Of a stretch of DNA of 7,945 nucleotides, positions 5,871 through 7,945 are shown piece after piece (the stretch's first letter is position 1; each line of letters opens with the position of its first letter). The DNA comes from an uncultured Prevotella sp. GTDB taxonomy: Bacteria; Bacteroidota; Bacteroidia; Bacteroidales; Bacteroidaceae. The translations under genes and the position numbers were made by a program. Where the stretch lies: assembly GCA_900556795.1 (NCBI GenBank), contig USQD01000081.1, positions 1-7,945 on the forward strand. The letters run 5' to 3'. The notes beneath the pieces were generated by a model. That model saw nothing but the letters and a program-made list of their open reading frames with translations, was not told the DNA's origin and did no database searches.

Positions 5871-5897
5871 AAAAAATGCGTTTTCTTTGCATTTTTT
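5871..5897. repeat. 9-bp inverted repeat between the rsmI and tdk promoters
   Basis: AAAAAATGC (5871-5879) and GCATTTTTT (5889-5897) are perfect inverted copies around a 9-base spacer. The left arm abuts the rsmI -33 site. The spacer and the first base of the right arm overlap the tdk -33 TTTG (5886-5889). It could be a shared operator, or chance in AT-rich DNA. Confidence 0.5.
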
Positions 5898-5918
5898 AAA
5901 ACCTTATGAGTAATTTTG
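5886..5918 (+). promoter_or_regulatory. tdk promoter (Bacteroidetes sigma type)
   Basis: TTTG (5886-5889), a 21-base spacer, then TAATTTTG (5911-5918). After the box come TACCCGAA and an ATG at 5927, the same geometry as rsmI. An ATG at 5906 lies upstream of the box, so this promoter could not express a protein starting there. Confidence 0.72.
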
Positions 5919-5926
5919 TACCCGAA

Positions 5927-6508
5927 ATGACAGAAAATCTAATTGGGGAGGCACACCGCCCCGGAAGAATTGAAGTGGTGTGCGGATCAATGTTCTCTGG
6001 AAAAACAGAGGAATTGATACGAAGAATGAAGCGTGCGAAGTTCGCCAAGCAGAAGGTGGAAATTTTCAAACCTGCGCTTGACACTCGTTACTCCGAGGAA
6101 AACGTAGTGAGCCATGATCAGAACTCTATCCGATCTACTCCTATCGAGTCCTCTGGATCCATACTCCTTTTGGCCTCTGATATCGATGTTGTCGGTATTG
6201 ATGAAGCCCAGTTCCTAGACAATGGCCTGGTAGATGTATGCAATCAGCTTGCCAACCGTGGCGTCCGTGTGATCGTTGCAGGTCTCGACATGGACTTCAA
6301 GGGTGTTCCTTTCGGACCAATCCCAGCCCTCTGCGCCATTGCTGATGATGTGACCAAGGTTCATGCCATCTGCGTAAAATGCGGAGCCCTGGCTTACGTG
6401 AGCCACAGATTGGTTCATAACGACAAGCGGGTGCTATTGGGCGAAAAGGATGAATACGAGCCTCTCTGCCGCGACTGCTATCAGAAAGCCCTCCACAAGG
6501 AGGAGTGA
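5927..6508 (+). CDS. tdk: Thymidine kinase, class II zinc type
   Basis: Salvage enzyme that phosphorylates thymidine (and deoxyuridine) with ATP to dTMP. Motifs, numbered from the alternative ATG at 5906 (subtract 7 for the start chosen here): P-loop GSMFSGKT (27-34), [11 protein letters not shown] (53-63), [11 protein letters not shown] (68-78), DEAQF (99-103) with the catalytic glutamate E100, and AGLDMDFKG (125-133). Four zinc cysteines (C156, C159, C188, C191) come next, with a substrate lasso between the pairs. The start at 5927 gives 193 residues and about 12 residues before the conserved GRIEV strand. The 5906 start gives 200. I prefer 5927 because the promoter -7 box lies between the two ATGs. 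The AI-2E-family gene follows after 90 bp of repeat-bearing DNA and may be cotranscribed. Confidence 0.93.
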   Translation: MTENLIGEAHRPGRIEVVCGSMFSGKTEELIRRMKRAKFAKQKVEIFKPALDTRYSEENVVSHDQNSIRSTPIESSGSILLLASDIDVVGIDEAQFLDNGLVDVCNQLANRGVRVIVAGLDMDFKGVPFGPIPALCAIADDVTKVHAICVKCGALAYVSHRLVHNDKRVLLGEKDEYEPLCRDCYQKALHKEE

Positions 6509-6525
6509 AAAGTGAAGAGTGAAGA
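6505..6525 (+). repeat. Three 7-bp tandem repeats GTGAARA
   Basis: GTGAAAA, GTGAAGA, GTGAAGA run without a gap from 6505. The first unit contains the tdk stop codon (TGA, 6506-6508). A degenerate continuation may follow (ATTCAAT). Confidence 0.65.
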
Positions 6526-6552
6526 ATTCAATAGCCTTTGCTAATCATAAAG

Positions 6553-6594
6553 CTCAAAGTTCAAAGTTCAAAGTTCAAAGTTCAAAGTTCAAAG
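6553..6594 (+). repeat. Six 7-bp tandem repeats (CTCAAAG then five TTCAAAG)
   Basis: CTCAAAG (6553-6559) is followed by five perfect TTCAAAG units (6560-6594). The array ends 4 bases before the ATG of the downstream membrane protein gene. On the minus strand the unit reads CTTTGAA. It occupies the position of a ribosome-binding region, and its copy number would change leader length in 7-base steps. Confidence 0.95.
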
Positions 6595-6598
6595 TAAT

Positions 6599-7807
6599 AT
6601 GCCTAAGGAGATTACATTCGATAAGTTTATACGATGGGCAGGCGTTACGCTCATCGTCTTTGCGGTGTTATATATCACCAATTACTTGAGCGAGGTACTT
6701 TTACCATTCGTCATAGCATGGTTTTTTGCCTACCTGCTCTATCCGGTCGTGAAGTTTATCGAGAACAAACTCCACATCAAGGTTCGTGCCCTGTCCATCA
6801 TCCTGGCAATGGGAGCCGCCATCGCTGTCGTCGGTGGAGTACTGTGGCTTATCATACCACCAATGATCGACCAGTTTGACAAACTAGGAGAAGTCTTGAC
6901 ACGCTGGCTACATCAAACCACCCACACCAACAACCTGACAGCGATGATCAAGGAGTGGCTGCAAGAGAACCAGGCACAGATAGAACATTTTCTGAAGAGC
7001 AAGGACTTCAGCGATGCCCTCAAGACAACGATGCCAAAATTGTTCTCCGTTGTAGGACAAACAGCAAACATCATCATCAGCATCGTGGCATCCATGATTA
7101 CCTTATTATATATGTTCTTCATTCTGCTCGACTATGAAACATTAACCGCCAACTGGGTTCGCATCTTCCCAAAGAAGAACCGCCCTTTCTGGCAAGAGCT
7201 GATGAAAGATGTAGAACGTGAGCTCAACAACTATATCCGCGGCCAGGGAATGGTAGCCCTCTGCATGGGTATCATGTTCTGTATTGGCTTTACCATCATC
7301 GGCTTCCCGATGGCTATCGGTCTGGGCATTCTGATAGGTATCATGGACCTGGTACCTTACCTTCATACCTTCGCCCTCATCCCTACCGCCTTCCTTGCCA
7401 TGCTCAAGGCGGCAGATACCGGTCAGAACTTCTGGATGGTCTTCGGACTTGCTTTCCTGGTATTCTGCGTGGTTCAGGTGATTACGGATATGGTGGTCAC
7501 GCCAAAGATTATGGGCAAGGCGATGGGCTTGAACCCAGCTATTCTGCTATTAAGTCTTTCCATCTGGGGTGCCCTGCTGGGCTTCATCGGCCTGATTATC
7601 GCCCTGCCTCTCACCACCCTGCTCATTGCTTATTGGCAACGGTATGTAACGCGAGAAAAGCCACAATACAAGACTCCAAGCACTCCACCTGATAAAACTC
7701 TGCAAAATGCTGAAGAGATAGCTCATTCCCTCAAAATGAGTGGAAAATTGGCTGAAAAAGCCATTTATGAGAGCGAAAATAAAGAAAAAAAGCAAAAAAA
7801 CGACTAA
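6599..7807 (+). CDS. AI-2E family transporter (permease)
   Basis: A 402-residue polytopic inner-membrane protein of the AI-2E exporter/PerM family. Members have been linked to autoinducer-2 export or Na+/H+ exchange, and most are untested, so the substrate is unknown. Hydrophobic segments lie near 13-30, 33-53, 64-87, 152-178, 215-248, 253-270, 279-298 and 313-345. A soluble loop (about 88-150) follows the third, as is usual in the family. The signatures TPKIMGKAMGLNPAILLLSL (301-320) and WGALLGFIGLIIALPL (323-338) are typical of its last two helices. The tail (350-402) is polar and lysine-rich, encoded partly by two runs of seven A (7785-7791, 7794-7800). The start ATG follows a heptamer array. 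A near-consensus box TA-N3-TTTG (6532-6540) could drive it, or it may be read from tdk. Confidence 0.9.
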   Translation: MPKEITFDKFIRWAGVTLIVFAVLYITNYLSEVLLPFVIAWFFAYLLYPVVKFIENKLHIKVRALSIILAMGAAIAVVGGVLWLIIPPMIDQFDKLGEVLTRWLHQTTHTNNLTAMIKEWLQENQAQIEHFLKSKDFSDALKTTMPKLFSVVGQTANIIISIVASMITLLYMFFILLDYETLTANWVRIFPKKNRPFWQELMKDVERELNNYIRGQGMVALCMGIMFCIGFTIIGFPMAIGLGILIGIMDLVPYLHTFALIPTAFLAMLKAADTGQNFWMVFGLAFLVFCVVQVITDMVVTPKIMGKAMGLNPAILLLSLSIWGALLGFIGLIIALPLTTLLIAYWQRYVTREKPQYKTPSTPPDKTLQNAEEIAHSLKMSGKLAEKAIYESENKEKKQKND

Positions 7808-7810
7808 ATA

Positions 7811-7842
7811 TTTGGTTATTTGAAAAATATATCGTACCTTTG
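7811..7842 (+). promoter_or_regulatory. tRNA-Lys promoter (Bacteroidetes sigma type)
   Basis: TTTG (7811-7814), 20 bases, then TACCTTTG (7835-7842), matching TTTG-N19..21-TAnnTTTG. The box begins 39 bases before the tRNA, so a precursor leader of about 25 nt is expected. It starts only 4 bases after the stop of the upstream gene. Confidence 0.75.
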
Positions 7843-7873
7843 CACTCGCTTTTGAAACCAAAGGTTGGAGATT

Positions 7874-7945
7874 GACTCGCTAGCTCAGCTGGTAGAGCAC
7901 AACACTTTTAATGTTGGGGTCATGGGTTCGAGCCCCATGCGAGTC
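7874..7945 (+). tRNA. tRNA-Lys (UUU)
   Basis: A complete cloverleaf can be drawn. The acceptor stem is GACTCGC/GCGAGTC (7874-7880/7939-7945). The D arm is GCTC/GAGC with loop AGCTGGTA, and the anticodon stem is CAACA/TGTTG. Loop CTTTTAA puts TTT at 7907-7909, so the anticodon is UUU, which reads AAA and AAG lysine codons. The T arm is ATGGG/CCCAT with TTCGAGC. All stems pair fully. The window ends at position 72, so the discriminator base and any encoded CCA lie outside. Confidence 0.97.

Noticed and set aside
6505..6594. Repeats as a CRISPR array or origin iterons
   Set aside because: The units are 7 bp, directly tandem without spacers, and differ between arrays. No cas or replication gene is nearby.
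6551..6598. Heptamer array as an N-terminal extension of the membrane protein
   Set aside because: The frame is open back to the TAA at 6548 but contains no ATG, GTG or TTG, so translation cannot start in the array.
7550..7861. Minus-strand open frame across the end of the AI-2E-family gene
   Set aside because: Shadow frame covering the tRNA promoter region. Composition mirrors the sense gene.
7874..7945. tRNA-Lys as a mobile-element attachment site
   Set aside because: The window stops at the tRNA, and no integrase or repeat of the tRNA 3' end is visible inside it.

Overview
The window looks like core chromosome from a gut or oral Prevotella/Segatella-type member of the Bacteroidales. Three things suggest this. 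The proteins read like Bacteroidales versions of their families. Most starts lack Shine-Dalgarno sequences. At least four promoters fit the Bacteroidetes sigma pattern TTTG-N19..21-TAnnTTTG. The genus is an inference from memory of related sequences, not a search.

Layout: (1) 1-1418, plus strand: psd (5' end cut by the window edge) and pssA, the two consecutive enzymes of phosphatidylethanolamine synthesis, 3 bp apart. A strong bidirectional hairpin terminator follows at 1439-1475. (2) 1498-3466, minus strand: a probable operon yraN-birA-pyrH (predicted nuclease-fold protein, biotin ligase, UMP kinase). The 72-76 bp gaps carry a recurring GGGCG...TATA...GTAC leader element. (3) 3570-4016, plus strand: tadA, divergent from yraN, each with its own promoter. 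(4) 4092-5831, minus strand: a coiled-coil lipoprotein of unknown role and, upstream of it, rsmI. (5) 5927-7945, plus strand: tdk, divergent from rsmI, then an AI-2E-family membrane protein and a tRNA-Lys(UUU) that ends on the last base of the window. No gap exceeds 150 bp.

The genes are housekeeping: phospholipid synthesis, pyrimidine nucleotide supply (pyrH, tdk), biotin attachment, and RNA modification (tadA on tRNA, rsmI on 16S rRNA). I found no defence system, mobile element, CRISPR array or secondary-metabolite cluster. The unusual material is intergenic. It comprises three tandem arrays with different units but the same 7-bp period, the shared leader element before pyrH, birA and the lipoprotein gene, and a divergent rsmI/tdk promoter pair. 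That pair predicts almost leaderless mRNAs and a tdk start 21 bp downstream of the first in-frame ATG.
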